Of a DNA stretch of 61,872 nt, positions 51,459-60,342 are shown piece after piece. This DNA comes from Clostridiaceae bacterium. GTDB lineage: Bacteria; Bacillota; Clostridia; DUPQ01. Every line of letters begins with the position of its first letter. Within the stretch, counting starts at the first letter, position 1. The stretch is taken from assembly GCA_012838235.1 (NCBI GenBank), contig DUPQ01000088.1, positions 1 through 61,872 on the forward strand, read 5' to 3'. Under the pieces are notes generated by a model. The model made no database searches, was not told the origin of the DNA, and saw only the letters and a program-made list of their open reading frames with translations. The position numbers and the translations under genes are program-made.

Positions 51459-52640
51459 ATGAAGAAGCCGGTAAAGAATAACGTATATTGGGTAGGAAAG
51501 ACCGATTGGGAACTGAAGAAATTTCACGGTGAAGAGTTATCCACTCATCACGGGTCAAGTTATAACAGTTATTTAATAATGGAGGAAAAAAATGTCCTCA
51601 TAGATACCGTATGGTCTCCGTTTGAAAAGGAATTTGTGGAAAATCTGGAAAAGGAAATTGACTTAAAAAAGATTGATTTCATAGTGTGCAATCACGGTGA
51701 AGTGGACCACAGCGGAGCACTTAACAAGTTGATGGAGAAAATACCCTCCACTCCCATATACTGCTCCGCCAATGCCGTAAAATCACTGCAGGGACAATAT
51801 TTTAAGAACTGGGATTTGCGGCCTTTAAAAACCGGAGATACCATAGACATAGGTAACGGCAAGCAGTTGGTCTTTGTGGAAATGCGTATGCTGCACTGGC
51901 CGGACAGTATGGCCTGTTACCTGACAAAAGACAATATACTGTTTTCTAATGATGCATTCGGTCAGCACTATGCTTGCGACCATCTCTTTAACGATTCGGC
52001 AGATCAATGCACACTGTATGCCGAAGCGGAAAAATATTACGCAAACATTCTGGCTCCCTTCAGTGCGATACTCAAAAGAAAACTGGAAGAAATACAATCA
52101 CTTAATCTGGATATAGATATGATTGCCCCCAGTCACGGTGTGATATGGAGAGACAATCCTATGCAGATAGTGGAAAAATACAGGTTATGGTGTGACAACT
52201 ATCAGGAAAACCTCATAACCATTGTTTACGATACCATGTGGAACGGAACCAGAGCGCTTGCCGAAAAGATAGCAGAGGGTATAAGGGAAAAAGATGAGAG
52301 TGTAAATATACGCATATTCAATCTGCCTAAGAGTGACATGAATGATGTTGCCACACAGATATTTAAATCCAAGTTGGTACTTTTAGGTTCTCCTACAGTC
52401 AATAACTGTGCACTGCATTCGCTTGCCGCACTCACCCACTACATTAAAGGTCTGAAGTTGAAGAACAAAAAGGCTGCGGCATTCGGCTGTTACGGCTGGT
52501 CGGGAGAATCGGTTAAGATATTGAACGAAATGCTTACCGATGCGGGATTTGAAGTAATAAATGACGGTTTTAAGTGCCTGTGGAATCCCGATTACGAAAC
52601 ACTGCAAAAAGCGGCGGATTTCGGTAAAGAGATTGCCTGA
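51459..52640 (+). CDS. fprA: Flavo-diiron protein (O2/NO reductase)
   Basis: Flavo-diiron proteins reduce oxygen to water or NO to N2O in anaerobes. The 393-residue protein has a beta-lactamase-like domain with diiron ligands His79, Glu81, Asp83 and His84 (HGEVDHSG), plus a His in MLHWPDS, an Asp in SNDAFGQH and a His in PSHGVIW. A flavodoxin domain follows with the FMN loop YDTMWNGTRALAEKI and GSPTVNN. There is no rubredoxin fusion. A short palindrome GTCACGGTGAC lies in the upstream region (51343-51353). Confidence 0.9.
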   Translation: MKKPVKNNVYWVGKTDWELKKFHGEELSTHHGSSYNSYLIMEEKNVLIDTVWSPFEKEFVENLEKEIDLKKIDFIVCNHGEVDHSGALNKLMEKIPSTPIYCSANAVKSLQGQYFKNWDLRPLKTGDTIDIGNGKQLVFVEMRMLHWPDSMACYLTKDNILFSNDAFGQHYACDHLFNDSADQCTLYAEAEKYYANILAPFSAILKRKLEEIQSLNLDIDMIAPSHGVIWRDNPMQIVEKYRLWCDNYQENLITIVYDTMWNGTRALAEKIAEGIREKDESVNIRIFNLPKSDMNDVATQIFKSKLVLLGSPTVNNCALHSLAALTHYIKGLKLKNKKAAAFGCYGWSGESVKILNEMLTDAGFEVINDGFKCLWNPDYETLQKAADFGKEIA

Positions 52641-52770
52641 ACTTTACGCAAGAATATTGAAAAATGAGGCAAATTTTGATATCCTATAATAAGGAAGTTC
52701 TCGGTGTAAGACAGTATGCCGATATCCTTCCGTCAGTACAGAAGTATAAAAAAAGTAAAAGGAGAGAATC

Positions 52771-53331
52771 ATGGCATTTTTTGACAAATTGAAAAAACAG
52801 GCTACATCAGCGATAGAAAAAGCTCTCGATCCGAGACACAAAACTCAGAAGATTACTTTTGCCGATCTGCCTGAAACATTGGAAGCATTTAAAGCACTCC
52901 CCGAGGCGCAGCTTGCATCACCGTTTGAGACGGCGGCACTTACCGTTGTGGCATTCTGCCTCTATCCCGTAAATAAGGAATTGTGCCATCAGATGCTGAA
53001 TTATTTACGCGGACCGCGCCCGATGAGCGAAATGGATAAGCAGTTTATAAGAGACCGCTTTTTGGATAAAGATTATGTTCCGCGTTCTTACTTCGACGGT
53101 GCAACACCTGCCAACGACTATATGCCGTCAAAGCCCTATACAATAACGGTTACTTCCAATCCCCGTTCATTTGACGATCCGGATACCGTTAGACTGTATA
53201 TTAATTCGGGCGGAGCAGACAGTCCGCGTCTGGTATCGCTTCGTAAAGCAAAGGACGGGAAATGGTATCTTTGGGAACAGTATCTCCTTGCCGATATACG
53301 TAAACCGGAAAGCGAAAATCCCTGGGCTTAA
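52771..53331 (+). CDS. DUF6935-like protein, function unknown
   Basis: The 186-residue soluble protein starts MAFFDKLKKQATSAIEKAL and has FADLPETLEAFKALPEAQLASPFETAALTVVAFCLYP, then the family-typical PLNYLRGPRPMSEMDKQFIRDR-like block and PYTITVTSNPRSFDD. I recall this as a family of uncharacterised proteins (DUF6935) common in Lachnospiraceae. It lies between fprA and nagB with its own AAAGGAGAG site. No function can be given. Confidence 0.6.
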   Translation: MAFFDKLKKQATSAIEKALDPRHKTQKITFADLPETLEAFKALPEAQLASPFETAALTVVAFCLYPVNKELCHQMLNYLRGPRPMSEMDKQFIRDRFLDKDYVPRSYFDGATPANDYMPSKPYTITVTSNPRSFDDPDTVRLYINSGGADSPRLVSLRKAKDGKWYLWEQYLLADIRKPESENPWA

Positions 53332-53410
53332 TTGTTTCTGAAGAGACGTTCTTTTCAGTATACCGTCAAGAACAGATGAATAAAATTAAATAAAAGAAAG
53401 AAGGATTGCT

Positions 53411-54181
53411 ATGAAAATTATTGTAAAAGATAATTATAGCGAGATGAGCAAATTGGCAGCTTCGGTTATTGCCGATCTGGTAAGAAAGAAACCCGACTGC
53501 GTATTGGGACTGGCAACCGGCGCTACACCTATCGGAACCTATCATGAACTTGCCAGGCTGCATAAAGAGGAAGGTCTGGACTTTTCTGCAGTCACAACAT
53601 TCAATCTGGATGAATATCTGGGAATATCCATGGATCTAACGCTGCCGTATGAGATGGACCAGTCCTATGCCCGGTTCATGCATGAAGAGTTATTTAAGAA
53701 GATAAACATCAAAAAGAAAAATGCTCATGTGCCATACGGGCTTGCAACCGATCCGGATAAATACTGCAAAGAATATGAAAAGATGATAGCGGATGCCGGC
53801 GGATTGGATTTACAGCTTTTAGGTATCGGCGGAGACGGTCACATAGGATTCAATGAGCCCGGTTCATCCTTTGATTCCAGAACCAGAGTGGAGCACCTTA
53901 ATCAGAAATCCATAGACGATAATTATGAAGCTTTCTACAAAAAAGCGGGCGTATCCAAAGAAGAAATGCCCAAAAAAGCCATAACAATGGGTGTTGCCAC
54001 TATTATGGAGGCAAAGAGTCTTCTTATGATTGTAAGCGGAATCGGTAAGGCGGATATAATTCAGAAAGCTCTGGAAGGTCCGGTTACAACTCAGATTACC
54101 GCTTCGGCTATTCAGATATTCAAACGTGATGTTACGGTAATACTGGACAAACCCGCGGCAAGTAAACTTAAGAAGTTATAG
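53411..54181 (+). CDS. nagB: Glucosamine-6-phosphate deaminase
   Basis: NagB converts glucosamine-6-phosphate to fructose-6-phosphate and ammonia. The 256-residue protein carries the family blocks LGLATGATPIGTYHEL, TFNLDEYLG (catalytic Asp), QLLGIGGDGHIGFNEPGSSF and MGVATIMEAKSLLMIV. The length is normal. No nagA is adjacent. It is followed after 35 bp by the cation-efflux gene. Confidence 0.92.
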   Translation: MKIIVKDNYSEMSKLAASVIADLVRKKPDCVLGLATGATPIGTYHELARLHKEEGLDFSAVTTFNLDEYLGISMDLTLPYEMDQSYARFMHEELFKKINIKKKNAHVPYGLATDPDKYCKEYEKMIADAGGLDLQLLGIGGDGHIGFNEPGSSFDSRTRVEHLNQKSIDDNYEAFYKKAGVSKEEMPKKAITMGVATIMEAKSLLMIVSGIGKADIIQKALEGPVTTQITASAIQIFKRDVTVILDKPAASKLKKL

Positions 54182-54216
54182 CAATTAGCCGACATAAAAC
54201 TTAACAGGATATCTCC

Positions 54217-55386
54217 ATGAACAAGTTGCTGATAAAGTTGTTCGTAAAAGACTATAAAAACACTGATGATGCATCGGTAAGAAGCGCATACGGAATGCTT
54301 GCGAGCGTATCGGGACTGACTGTAAATATACTGCTTTTTACAGGCAAGCTTTTTATCGGTCTGTTATCCAAAAGTATCGCGGTGCTGGCGGATTCTTTCA
54401 ATAATCTGTCCGATGCCGGTTCTTTTTTAATAACCTTACTGGCGTCAAAACTTTCCAAAAAGCCTGCCGACAAAGAGCATCCTTTCGGTCATGAAAGGAT
54501 TGAGTATGTGGCGGCTCTTTTTATGTCCTTTATCATAATGAATGCGGGTATATCGCTGTTCGTCGATTCCATAAAAAGAATAACTCAACCGGAGCCCATA
54601 ATATTTGAATGGGCTTTTGTAATAGCTTTAATTGTAAGTATGCTGCTTAAAGCCTGGGTAATGCTGTTAAACAGAGATATAGGTATAAGAATAAACTCCT
54701 ATCCTTTGAAAGCTGCATTCCGAGATTCGGCAAATGATCTGGTTGCCACCTCGGTAACCGTAATATCCATGCTTATTGCAAAATATTTTAACTTTTCCAT
54801 AGACAGTTATGCGGGTATAGGTTTATCGGTATTTGTTTTTCTTTCGGGATTAAAGATAGCCAAAGACACTCTTATGCCGCTTTTGGGTTCGGCAACGGAC
54901 AAAAAACTGTATGATAAAATTACCGGTAAAGTGGAGAGCTATGACGGAATAATAGGTACCCACGACCTTATTGTTCACAGCTACGGACCTTCGAATATAA
55001 TGGCTACCATTCATGCTCAGGTTCCCAATGACGGTGATATGCAGAAAATGCATGACATCATAGACGGAATAGAAAAGGATGTTTACAGGGAAACGGGAAT
55101 ACATCTTGTTATACACATGGATCCTCAGGAAGTGCATGACAAGAGATTCTTCAAATACAAATCCGTTGTTAAAGGTATAGTGAAAAAACTGGATCCCGAT
55201 GCCGCTGTTCACGGCTTTAATGCAAAGTTCGATAAAAATGAGATAAATCTGGTATTTGATGTTACGGTAGCTCACTCCTATACCCAAGAGGAGGAAGAAA
55301 CTCTTTCGGAAAATATAAAAAAAGAATTGGCAAAAACCAATCCTCAAGTAAAATGTGATATAACAGTAGAACACGGTTTTATTTAA
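54217..55386 (+). CDS. Cation diffusion facilitator (CDF) transporter
   Basis: The 389-residue protein has six membrane helices with the CDF metal-site pattern ADSFNNLSDAG in helix 2 and SANDLVATS-like DS-N-D in helix 5. A cytoplasmic ferredoxin-like domain with HDLIVHSYGPS and LVIHMDPQE follows, then a C-terminal extension of ~80 residues. CDF proteins export Zn, Fe, Mn or similar divalent cations using the proton gradient. Its 3' end overlaps the convergent deacetylase gene by 8 bp. Confidence 0.88.
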   Translation: MNKLLIKLFVKDYKNTDDASVRSAYGMLASVSGLTVNILLFTGKLFIGLLSKSIAVLADSFNNLSDAGSFLITLLASKLSKKPADKEHPFGHERIEYVAALFMSFIIMNAGISLFVDSIKRITQPEPIIFEWAFVIALIVSMLLKAWVMLLNRDIGIRINSYPLKAAFRDSANDLVATSVTVISMLIAKYFNFSIDSYAGIGLSVFVFLSGLKIAKDTLMPLLGSATDKKLYDKITGKVESYDGIIGTHDLIVHSYGPSNIMATIHAQVPNDGDMQKMHDIIDGIEKDVYRETGIHLVIHMDPQEVHDKRFFKYKSVVKGIVKKLDPDAAVHGFNAKFDKNEINLVFDVTVAHSYTQEEEETLSENIKKELAKTNPQVKCDITVEHGFI

Positions 55387-56197
55387 GCTTTGTTAATTGC
55401 CCCGCAGCAACCTTTACCGGTTCTCTGTCCACATCCAGCCAGACATCGGTACAGCTGGGATTATATACCATGGAAGTATCCACAGTGAATTTCAGATTTC
55501 TGACAGCATCGACATAATCCTTTATTTCGATATTGGTGGCATACCATATGTCCTCTCTTCCGCTTATACGTTTACAGAACTCCTCTATTATGTACCATTT
55601 GTCACCCCATCTTTCAAACTCGTAACTATGTCCCCATACATAGAAAAGATTCATTCCCATATTCCATCTGGGACTGTCGAATGCGGATATAAGGTCGGTT
55701 GCATCGTTGTGATGGCATGTCGGATGCCATACCAGAAAATCATCGGGTAAGTAGAAGGACTTATGGCTTTTGGTGGTTCTGGCATATTCCATATCTAAAT
55801 ATCTTAAACGCTGTACAACTTCATCATTGTAATAACCGTACGGATAAGACATACCTCTTACCGGATATCCCGCAATATCTTCCAGTGCCTTTTTATCGTC
55901 CAATACTTCATGTAAAAACCTCAGATTATTGACATCTCGCAAATCTGCATGATTAACGGTATGTACCGATATTTCATGTCCTTCGTAGAGTTTCTTCGCA
56001 TCGGTCATCTTTATCTTTTCCGGCTGCGGAGGATAATCGTCTCTGTCCATGTATCGTGAATTAAGATGGAATGTTCCCTTTATTTTGTATTTGTTAAACA
56101 GTTCCACAAGCCTGTAATCTTCATACGGTCCGTCATCATAACTCATGGTAAGGGCTTTGGGTAATTTGTCTTTAAAGTATTTAGGGGTTATTATCAT
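55379..56197 (-). CDS. Polysaccharide deacetylase (NodB domain)
   Basis: The 272-residue protein opens MIIITPKYFKDKLPKALTMSYDDGP, where YDDGP is NodB motif 1 (catalytic Asp), then HEISVHTVNHADL with the metal-binding His pair, and MSYPYGYYND as motif 3. It lacks a signal peptide, so it is probably cytoplasmic, and may remove acetyl groups from imported sugars. The start is ATG at 56197 because GAGGAGA is 7 bases upstream; the TTG at 56203 is too close. Confidence 0.85.
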   Translation of the reverse strand: MIITPKYFKDKLPKALTMSYDDGPYEDYRLVELFNKYKIKGTFHLNSRYMDRDDYPPQPEKIKMTDAKKLYEGHEISVHTVNHADLRDVNNLRFLHEVLDDKKALEDIAGYPVRGMSYPYGYYNDEVVQRLRYLDMEYARTTKSHKSFYLPDDFLVWHPTCHHNDATDLISAFDSPRWNMGMNLFYVWGHSYEFERWGDKWYIIEEFCKRISGREDIWYATNIEIKDYVDAVRNLKFTVDTSMVYNPSCTDVWLDVDREPVKVAAGQLTKLK

Positions 56198-56224
56198 AAT
56201 CAATTCTCCTCATATCTCATATTA

Positions 56225-56248
56225 TACATCTAAATGCTGATTTATGGG
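56225..56248. repeat. 24-bp direct repeat, left flank of the second AbiE cassette
   Basis: Bases 56225-56248 match 58120-58143 at 21 of 24 positions: TACATCTAAAT, three variable bases, then GATTTATGGG. The two copies lie just outside the abiE module on either side. They could be remnants of an integration or recombination event. Confidence 0.7.
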
Positions 56249-56334
56249 GAATACATTGTATAAATCTTGCAACAACCATAAGAACTCTGAAAAGCTTGTT
56301 CTTAAATAATCCGGTAATTACTTTTGAGATATTA

Positions 56335-56375
56335 TTGCTTTCTTGTAACGAATAGTATATAATTTTCGTTACAAG
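56335..56375 (+). promoter_or_regulatory. Second abiE promoter with perfect inverted repeat
   Basis: TTGCTT (56335-56340) and TATAAT (56358-56363) are 17 bp apart. CTTGTAACGAA (56342-56352) and TTCGTTACAAG (56365-56375) are perfect 11-bp inverted arms around the -10 box. The layout is the same as at the first abiE promoter, although the operator sequence differs. Confidence 0.8.
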
Positions 56376-56387
56376 GAGGGTACTCTT

Positions 56388-56993
56388 ATGAGTAACGGAT
56401 ATGCAGACAAAATAAGGGAGCGCGTGCTTTCAGCAACAAATGGAACAGTCTTTACTACATCGGACTTTTCAGATATTGCCGATAATAATACTATTCGGCA
56501 AAATATGCTTCGTCTCGTAAACGAAGGTGTTTTGAAGCGCATTTTAGGCGGTGTATATGAAAAGCCTAAATACAGCAAATTGCTTGGAGAGTATGTAGCT
56601 GTTAATCCCGATGCGGTGGCACAGGCACTTGCCCGCAGTTACCATTGGACAATTGCTCCTTGCGGTAATACAGCCTTGAATATGATAGGTCTTTCAACGC
56701 AGGTTCCGGCCACCTGGTCATATATCAGCGACGGACCATATAGAAAGTATGAGTGGAACTCGACATGCATAGAATTTAAGCACAGAACAAACAAAGAGAT
56801 TACCGGTCTATCCTATATGACTGCTCTTTTGATTCAAGCTATTAAAACACTTGGTAAAGAAAGCATTACGCAAGACATTATTGAGACACTTTCGGAGAAA
56901 TTGACACGGAAGGAAAAAGATGCAGCCCTAAAAGAAGCATCAAGAAGTGCCGATTGGATTTTTAGAATAATAAAACAGATAAGTGAGGTTTAA
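56388..56993 (+). CDS. abiEi: Type IV antitoxin AbiEi, DUF6088-like
   Basis: The 201-residue antitoxin starts with a winged-helix domain (TVFTTSDFSDIADNNTIRQNMLRLVNEGVLKRILGGVYEKP), followed by LARSYHWTIAPCGNTALNMIGLSTQVP, the signature of DUF6088-type AbiEi proteins. It is not closely similar to the AbiEi at 3946, so the two modules are independent acquisitions. ACAAGGAGG, which is also the edge of the operator arm, serves as the ribosome binding site. A 5-bp gap separates it from the toxin gene. Confidence 0.85.
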   Translation: MSNGYADKIRERVLSATNGTVFTTSDFSDIADNNTIRQNMLRLVNEGVLKRILGGVYEKPKYSKLLGEYVAVNPDAVAQALARSYHWTIAPCGNTALNMIGLSTQVPATWSYISDGPYRKYEWNSTCIEFKHRTNKEITGLSYMTALLIQAIKTLGKESITQDIIETLSEKLTRKEKDAALKEASRSADWIFRIIKQISEV

Positions 56994-56998
56994 GCAAT

Positions 56999-57997
56999 AT
57001 GAAAACAGTAGCAAAACTATCAGCTGATGAGCGGCGAGAGCTATTCAGAAATACTGCCGACAAAATGGGACTTAACGATGCTATAGTTGAAAAAGATTTT
57101 TGGGTATGTTTCATGCTGGATTATCTTTTCCACCGCTCTCCATGGAAGGAACACTTATCATTTAAAGGAGGAACCAGCCTTTCAAAAGCATACAATCTTA
57201 TTAACCGTTTTTCAGAAGACATTGATCTGATATTGGACTGGAGATTGCTCGGATATGGGGTTGACGAGCCGTGGATTGTCCGTTCTAATACAAAACAGGA
57301 CCTCTTTAATAAAGAAGCAAATACCAGAACGGAAGAATTCTTGAATGAAACTGTATGTCCGAAAATGAAATCCGACTTATCACAGGAATTAAATTCTGCG
57401 ACAAATATCTATATAGATAAAAAAGACAAGCAAACTATTCTTTTTGCTTATCCGAATCTGTTTGAAAATGCTTCCACATTGAAAGTAATCCGACTGGAAA
57501 TTGGCCCACTTGCTGCATGGACACCTGCACGTAAGGTTGTTATAGAATCATATGCAGCAAAACATTATTCATCAGTATTCTGTCAAAAAACAACCGAGGT
57601 TCTCACTGTTCTACCGGAACGCACTTTTTGGGAAAAAGCAACAATCCTTCATCACGAGGCAAACAGACCTAAAAATCTGCCAATGCCAAAGAGATATTCG
57701 AGACATTACTACGACCTTTACCGTATGGCGGACACTCCTGTAAAATCTACCGCTTTTGATAGTTTGGAGCTATTAACAAAGGTAGCAGAATTTAAAATGA
57801 AGTTTTATCCTCGTGCATGGGCAAAATATCAGGAAGCAAAAAGGGGAACACTGAAACTCATTCCACCATCTTACCGGATACCCGCTTTATCAGAAGATTA
57901 TCAGAACATGAGAAATATGCTTTACGGTGAAATTCCTACATTTAATACAATTATGAATCGCCTCTCTGAGTTGGAAAAAGAAATAAATGTTATATAG
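56999..57997 (+). CDS. abiEii: Type IV toxin, AbiEii nucleotidyltransferase (second)
   Basis: The 332-residue protein has the nucleotidyltransferase core: FKGGTSLSKAYNLINRFSEDIDLIL with Gly57-Gly58-Thr59-Ser60 and Glu73-Asp74-x-Asp76. RTFWEKATILHHEANRP and RHYYDLYRMAD form the conserved C-terminal block with the Lys and Asp of the family. It is longer and distinct from the AbiEii at 4533. All key residues are present. It is the last gene of the cassette that lies between the two 24-bp direct repeats. Confidence 0.88.
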   Translation: MKTVAKLSADERRELFRNTADKMGLNDAIVEKDFWVCFMLDYLFHRSPWKEHLSFKGGTSLSKAYNLINRFSEDIDLILDWRLLGYGVDEPWIVRSNTKQDLFNKEANTRTEEFLNETVCPKMKSDLSQELNSATNIYIDKKDKQTILFAYPNLFENASTLKVIRLEIGPLAAWTPARKVVIESYAAKHYSSVFCQKTTEVLTVLPERTFWEKATILHHEANRPKNLPMPKRYSRHYYDLYRMADTPVKSTAFDSLELLTKVAEFKMKFYPRAWAKYQEAKRGTLKLIPPSYRIPALSEDYQNMRNMLYGEIPTFNTIMNRLSELEKEINVI

Positions 57998-58119
57998 AAC
58001 TATCTAAACCTTTATACTATCCACACAATCTATATTACCACATGAACAATAATATAGCCTATCATATGTTTAAGCCATTTTTATGCCAGAAAACATTTAA
58101 CCCTTGTAGCCTCAAATAA

Positions 58120-58143
58120 TACATCTAAATAAAGATTTATGGG
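58120..58143. repeat. 24-bp direct repeat, right flank of the second AbiE cassette
   Basis: This is the partner of 56225-56248 (21 of 24 identical, same orientation). It is followed immediately by GATATAAT, the likely -10 region of the acetyltransferase gene at 58187. The rest of 57998-58186 is AT-rich with no other signal that I can see. Confidence 0.7.
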
Positions 58144-58186
58144 ATATAATAAAGAATATAGAAGATATGGAAATGAGACATTGTAA

Positions 58187-58687
58187 ATGCAATATCATAT
58201 AAGAAGAGCAAAAGAAAAAGATGCGGAAGATATCCTGAGGCTGCTTGGGCAGATAGCACAACTGCATCATGAAAAGCGACCGGATATATTTAAGAGCAAT
58301 GCCAGTAAATACAATAATAAATTGATACTTGAAAAGATTAAGAGACCGGAAGAATATATAGCCGTTGCGGTGGATGAAACCGACAAAGTTGCTGGATATT
58401 TATTCTGTGTGTTTGACATAGTTAAAAATCATACCGTTCAGCAGAACAGAAAAATATTGTATTTGGATGATTTATGTGTGGATGAAGATAAAAGAGGTAT
58501 CGGTATCGGCTCCCTCCTCATAAATCACGCATATGAATACGCAAAAAAAGAGCACTGTGATGCCGTAGAACTCAATGCCTGGGAGATTAACGAAAGAGCC
58601 GTAAAATTCTATGCGGATCACGGATTTACCGTTAAATACAGAAGAATGGAATTAATTGTTGACAGTAAAAATGATTTAGAGAGGTAA
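58187..58687 (+). CDS. GNAT-family N-acetyltransferase
   Basis: The 166-residue protein is a GCN5-related acetyltransferase: an opening YHIRRAKEKDAEDILRLLGQI, then VAGYLFCVFDIV, and the acetyl-CoA-binding motif ILYLDDLCVDEDKRGIGIGSLLINHAYEYA (R/Q-x-x-G-x-G form). ELNAWEINERAVKFYADHGF completes the fold. The substrate is unknown. It ends 2 bp before the nitrilase-GDPD gene, so the two are probably co-transcribed. Confidence 0.88.
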   Translation: MQYHIRRAKEKDAEDILRLLGQIAQLHHEKRPDIFKSNASKYNNKLILEKIKRPEEYIAVAVDETDKVAGYLFCVFDIVKNHTVQQNRKILYLDDLCVDEDKRGIGIGSLLINHAYEYAKKEHCDAVELNAWEINERAVKFYADHGFTVKYRRMELIVDSKNDLER

Positions 58688-58689
58688 CT

Positions 58690-60297
58690 ATGAAAGTATA
58701 TGTTTTACAACCGTCTTATCCGAAGAGTGGTGATGAAAAGAAAAACACTGTTGGCTTTATACTGCAATCGCTGGATTCCGTAGGAACGGATGCCGACCTT
58801 ATACTGCTCCCCGAATTTGCCAATATTCCCGGAGCATCACAGTATGATGAAATGATTGCAGATTACAACCGGAATACCGATATTCTGACTAAGAGAGTTA
58901 TCGCCACGGCAAAAAGAACAAACAGCCTTGTAGCCGTCAATATGGCACATAAGACCGATACCGGTTTCCGAAACAGCACGCTTTTATATAACGGAAGCGG
59001 AGAGCTTATTTACAGATATGACAAACAGCATCTTACATATGCGGAAAAAGAGTTGTTAAAACTGGATTACTCTTACAGATACAGAACCGATATCCCCTGC
59101 TTTGTTGATGTAGGCGGACTGAGACTGGCATTCATGACCTGTTACGATACATACTTTTTAGAGTATATCGAGTATATCCGGTCAAAGAAACCCGATATCA
59201 TTCTTATCTGTTCCTATCAGCGGAGTGAAGAAGAAGACATTATTCTTTCACAGGCAAGGATAATATCCTCCAGATGCAATGCTTATGTCTTGAGAGCATC
59301 CTACTCCATGGGTAATACCGCCAAAGGCGGTCACTCACTTGTCTGCGACTGTGACGGAACGGTTCTGGCAGATATGGAACAGTTGACGGGAGTTTTAAGA
59401 GCGGATATTAAAGTACCTAAAAAAGCAATGAAACCCAACGGTCACGGTCAGCCTCTCATACCGACCGATGAATTCGTAACACAGGGAAGAACACCTCATG
59501 CTTATCTTGCGACAGGCAGTTTTATTTCTAAAAGTGATAATGAAAAACCTTATCCCCGTATCTGTGCTCACAGAGGATTTTCCGCATTGTGTCCGGAAAA
59601 CACCATGCTGGCCATATCGGCGGCAGTTGCTTTGGGAGCAGATGAGATTGAACTGGATGTTTGGCCTACCAAAGACAGAGTTATGATTGCCATGCATGAT
59701 CCGCATTTTTCGCATGACAAATCCAAAAAGGTCTGGGAATATACCTTTGAAGAGGTAATGGAGCTGGATGCTTCTATGGGCATGAGTCCTATGATTGCAG
59801 GAATGAAATATGACACATTTGAAGATATACTCAAAAGATTCCATCATCAGACTATTATGAATTTACATATAAAGACCAAGTTTATTGATAAATACTCCAA
59901 TATCGTTTTTCCCTACGATGAAGACGATTTCAAAGTCATAGTGGATTTGATAGAAAAATACGACTGTGCCGACTATATCTATATCGCAGGAGATGAAGCG
60001 GTAATGGAAACGGCTTTGAAGGTAGCTCCTCATCTGAAAAGATGTTGTCTTGACGGACAGCTGGACTATACTCTCGTGGATAAGGCTATTAAGTATAAAT
60101 GCGATAAACTGCAGTTCTTCAAACCGTATTTCAATGATGAAATGATTAAAAAGGCCAAGGACAACGGTATCATATGCAACATATTCTGGTCGGATGACCC
60201 AAAAGAAGCTTCAGGATTTTTAGACAGAGGAATAGATACCATACTTACAAATAATCTGCATCTGGTACAGCAAGGTGTAAAACACAGGTTAGGGTAA
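58690..60297 (+). CDS. Carbon-nitrogen hydrolase fused to glycerophosphodiester phosphodiesterase
   Basis: Residues 1-265 form a nitrilase-type amidohydrolase with the Glu42-Lys112-Cys151 triad (LLPEFANI, RYDKQHLT, MTCYDTY). Residues 288-535 form a GDPD barrel with CAHRGFSALCPENT (His294, Arg295, Glu303), the metal ligands in DEIELDVWPTKD (Glu321, Asp323) and His336 in AMHDPHF. The linker (about 266-287) is short. The two catalytic sets are complete. A single enzyme could deacylate an N-acyl head group and cleave a phosphodiester, for instance in a lipid-derived N-acyl glycerophosphodiester; this substrate idea is inference. It follows the GNAT gene by 2 bp. Confidence 0.88.
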   Translation: MKVYVLQPSYPKSGDEKKNTVGFILQSLDSVGTDADLILLPEFANIPGASQYDEMIADYNRNTDILTKRVIATAKRTNSLVAVNMAHKTDTGFRNSTLLYNGSGELIYRYDKQHLTYAEKELLKLDYSYRYRTDIPCFVDVGGLRLAFMTCYDTYFLEYIEYIRSKKPDIILICSYQRSEEEDIILSQARIISSRCNAYVLRASYSMGNTAKGGHSLVCDCDGTVLADMEQLTGVLRADIKVPKKAMKPNGHGQPLIPTDEFVTQGRTPHAYLATGSFISKSDNEKPYPRICAHRGFSALCPENTMLAISAAVALGADEIELDVWPTKDRVMIAMHDPHFSHDKSKKVWEYTFEEVMELDASMGMSPMIAGMKYDTFEDILKRFHHQTIMNLHIKTKFIDKYSNIVFPYDEDDFKVIVDLIEKYDCADYIYIAGDEAVMETALKVAPHLKRCCLDGQLDYTLVDKAIKYKCDKLQFFKPYFNDEMIKKAKDNGIICNIFWSDDPKEASGFLDRGIDTILTNNLHLVQQGVKHRLG

Positions 60298-60342
60298 GAA
60301 TAATATTAAAACACTTTATGGAAAGATAAATAAGGAGGTACC

